Source: Lysobacteraceae bacterium
GTDB lineage: Bacteria; Pseudomonadota; Gammaproteobacteria; Xanthomonadales; Xanthomonadaceae
NCBI GenBank assembly: GCA_004173415.1
Contig: SEHC01000171.1
Location: 1 to 7,937 of the forward strand
Direction: 5' to 3'
DNA length: 7,937 nucleotides
Part shown: positions 6,152 to 7,937 of the stretch, one piece after another
How the letters are laid out: the number at the start of each line of letters is the position of its first letter
Position numbering within the stretch: position 1 is the first letter of the stretch
The notes under the pieces: model-generated
Told to the model about the DNA's origin: nothing
The model's input: the letters and a program-made list of their open reading frames with translations, nothing else
Database searches by the model: none
Program-made: the position numbers and the translations under genes

Positions 6152-7132
6152 GTGCTTCCCCGGCTCGCGCTGGTTGCGGGCGAGCCGGCCGGCATAGGTC
6201 CGGAACTATGCGTGCGGCTGGCCCAGCGGCCCCGTACCGATTGCCTGCTGCTGGCCTTCGCCGACCCTGACACCCTGCACGCCGCCGCCTCGGCGCTGGC
6301 CTTGCCGCTTCGCCTGCTGGACGAGGGCGCGCCGGCCGAGCGTCCCGGCGACCTGCGCCTGCATCCGGTACCCAACGAAGTCGCCAGCCGCTTCGGCCAC
6401 ACCGAGCCCCGCAATGCGCGCGCGGTGATCCAGGCGCTGCAGCAGGCCTCCGATGCCTGCCTGCGCGGCGAGTTCGACGGCCTGGTCACCGGCCCGGTGC
6501 ACAAGGCCGCGATCAACGCCGGCGGCATCGCCTACACCGGCACCACCGAACTGCTGGCCGTACGCGCCGGCTGCGAGGTGGTGATGATGCTGGCCAACGA
6601 CATCGTCCGCGTGGCCCTGGCCACCACCCACCTGCCCTTGCGCGCGGTGGCCGATGCGATCACCGGCGAAGGCCTGGCCGGTTCGATCCGCATCACCCAC
6701 CGAGCGCTGCGCGAGGATTTCGGCATCGCCGATCCGCTGATCGCCGTACTGGGCTTGAACCCCCACGCCGGTGAAGCCGGGCACCTGGGCCGCGAGGAGA
6801 TCGAGGTGATCGAGCCGGTGCTCGAGCGGCTGCGCGCGGACGGCATGCGCCTGGTCGGCCCGCTGCCCGCCGACACCGCGTTCCTGCCGGCCAAACTGGC
6901 AAGGTTCGACGCGGTCCTGGCGATGTATCACGACCAGGGCTTGCCGGTGCTCAAGTACAGCGGCTTCGAACGCGCGGTCAACCTGACCTTGGGCCTGCCC
7001 TACCCGCGGGTGGCGGTCGACCACGGCACCGCGCTGGAGCTGGCCGGCAAGGGCATCGCCGATCCCTCCAGCCTGCTGGCCGCGGTGGAAACCTGCGCGC
7101 GGCTGGCCGCGCAACGTAAACTCGCGCGATGA
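6152..7132 (+). CDS. pdxA: 4-hydroxythreonine-4-phosphate dehydrogenase PdxA
   Basis: NAD-dependent, divalent-metal-dependent oxidation of 4-phosphohydroxy-L-threonine in the DXP-dependent pyridoxal 5'-phosphate pathway; cytoplasmic homodimer. 326 residues, normal length. Visible: GEPAGIGPE (10-18), DGLVTGPVHKAAIN, VVMMLAN, ATTHLPLR with metal ligand His160, GLNPHAGE with His205, AMYHDQGLPVLKY with His260 and Lys268, and VDHGTALELAGKG. The usual GHTE substrate-binding motif reads GTTE at residues 130-133 (codon 131 at 6542-6544), so the canonical His is Thr. I recall the same in Xanthomonas PdxA, so this is probably a lineage variant. The start is GTG at 6152, directly after the surA stop (TGAGTG) and in the same frame; no earlier start is possible and the N-terminus fits homologues. 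No clear ribosome-binding site is seen, suggesting coupling to surA. Confidence 0.95.
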   Translation: MLPRLALVAGEPAGIGPELCVRLAQRPRTDCLLLAFADPDTLHAAASALALPLRLLDEGAPAERPGDLRLHPVPNEVASRFGHTEPRNARAVIQALQQASDACLRGEFDGLVTGPVHKAAINAGGIAYTGTTELLAVRAGCEVVMMLANDIVRVALATTHLPLRAVADAITGEGLAGSIRITHRALREDFGIADPLIAVLGLNPHAGEAGHLGREEIEVIEPVLERLRADGMRLVGPLPADTAFLPAKLARFDAVLAMYHDQGLPVLKYSGFERAVNLTLGLPYPRVAVDHGTALELAGKGIADPSSLLAAVETCARLAAQRKLAR

Positions 7133-7926
7133 ACTTCAAGGCACCGCCCAAGAAATCGCTGGGCCAGCACTTCCTCACCGACCGCGGCATCATCGACATG
7201 ATCGTGCTCGCGGTGGATCCGCGCCCGGGCGACCGGCTGGTGGAAATCGGCCCCGGCCAGGGCGCCATCACCCTGCCCCTGCTGCGCCGGCATGGCGAAC
7301 TCACCGCGATCGAGTTCGACCGCGACCTGGTGGTGCCCCTGTCGCAGGCCGCGCATGGGGTCGGCCAGCTCACCGTGGTCCACAAGGACGTCTTGCAGGT
7401 CGACTTCACCCGCATGGCCGGCGAAGGCCAGCTGCGCCTGGTCGGCAACCTGCCCTACAACCTGTCCTCGCCGATCCTGTTCCATGCCCTTGAACACGCG
7501 GCGGTGGTCCGCGACATGCACTTCATGCTGCAGAAGGAGGTCGTCGACCGCATGGCCGCCGGACCGGGCAGCAAGGTCTACGGCCGCCTCAGCGTGATGC
7601 TGCAGGCCTACTGCACGGTCACCCCTCTCTTCGACGTGCCGCCGGCGGCGTTCCGGCCGCCGCCGAAGGTCGATTCGGCGGTCGTGCGCATGGTCCCGCA
7701 TGCGCCAGGCGCCATCGGCGTCCACGATGCGGCACGGTTCACCGAAGTGGTGCGCGCCGCATTCGGCCAGCGCCGCAAGACCTTGCGCAACGCCCTGTCC
7801 GGGGTCTGCGATGCCGGGCAGATCGAAGCCGCCGGCCTGCGCCCGGAAGCGCGCGCCGAACAGGTGGAAGTGGACGGTTTCATCCGCCTGGCCAACCTGC
7901 CGCGGCAGGCACAGGTCGAACCCTGA
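7129..7926 (+). CDS. rsmA: 16S rRNA (adenine1518-N6/adenine1519-N6)-dimethyltransferase RsmA (KsgA)
   Basis: S-adenosylmethionine-dependent enzyme that dimethylates two adjacent adenines in the 3'-terminal hairpin of 16S rRNA during late 30S assembly; its loss is the classical basis of kasugamycin resistance. 265 residues, normal length. Motifs: KKSLGQHFLTD (8-18) at the N-terminus, SAM-binding EIGPGQG (39-45), AIEFDRDL, the catalytic NLPYN (107-111), MLQKEVVDRM, YGRLSV, FRPPPKVDSAVVRM, and the C-terminal RNA-binding helix FGQRRKTLRNAL. The ATG at 7129 overlaps the pdxA stop as ATGA, so translation is probably coupled. The gene is complete, ending in TGA at 7924-7926. In E. coli apaG follows, but only 11 bases remain here. 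Confidence 0.97.
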   Translation: MNFKAPPKKSLGQHFLTDRGIIDMIVLAVDPRPGDRLVEIGPGQGAITLPLLRRHGELTAIEFDRDLVVPLSQAAHGVGQLTVVHKDVLQVDFTRMAGEGQLRLVGNLPYNLSSPILFHALEHAAVVRDMHFMLQKEVVDRMAAGPGSKVYGRLSVMLQAYCTVTPLFDVPPAAFRPPPKVDSAVVRMVPHAPGAIGVHDAARFTEVVRAAFGQRRKTLRNALSGVCDAGQIEAAGLRPEARAEQVEVDGFIRLANLPRQAQVEP

Positions 7927-7937
7927 GCCCGCATTGC

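Overview
The window is GC-rich chromosomal DNA from a gammaproteobacterium, most likely Xanthomonadales (Xanthomonas/Lysobacter/Luteimonas type). This rests on gene order and on recognisable protein features, such as the LptD N-terminus and the PdxA variant motif. No database search was possible. I see no tRNA, rRNA, CRISPR array, insertion sequence or phage gene.

Layout. Positions 350-1 (minus strand) hold the 5' part of ubiH, a ubiquinone-biosynthesis FAD monooxygenase that runs off the left edge. A 71-bp divergent spacer follows. On the plus strand comes a small cobalamin segment: a six-helix membrane protein resembling the solitary ECF-type B12 transporter BtuM (422-1027), then a PduO-type ATP:cob(I)alamin adenosyltransferase (from 1046). 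The adenosyltransferase runs out of frame into a histone-deacetylase-family gene (about 1549-2418) that has no start codon. After a 139-bp spacer comes the conserved cell-envelope/housekeeping cluster lptD, surA, pdxA, rsmA(ksgA), in the same order as in Escherichia coli. The last three genes are packed with overlapping or abutting stop/start codons.

How the genes work together. BtuM and PduO would import cobalamin across the inner membrane and convert it to adenosylcobalamin. SurA is the periplasmic chaperone for outer-membrane proteins, including LptD, which inserts lipopolysaccharide into the outer leaflet. PdxA (pyridoxal-phosphate synthesis) and RsmA (16S rRNA dimethylation) are housekeeping passengers of the operon.

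Main anomalies. Two places look as if roughly 100-140 bp are missing. At about 1543-1552 the C-terminus of the adenosyltransferase and the N-terminus of the deacetylase are both lost. At about 2987 lptD lacks about 45 codons, changes frame, and loses one of its four disulfide cysteines. Because LptD is normally essential in Gram-negative bacteria that make lipopolysaccharide, assembly or sequence error is the leading explanation, though genuine deletion is possible. I do not see a previously undescribed system here. The items most worth checking are the two junctions, the BtuM candidate, the PdxA active-site substitution and a possible leaderless ubiH start.
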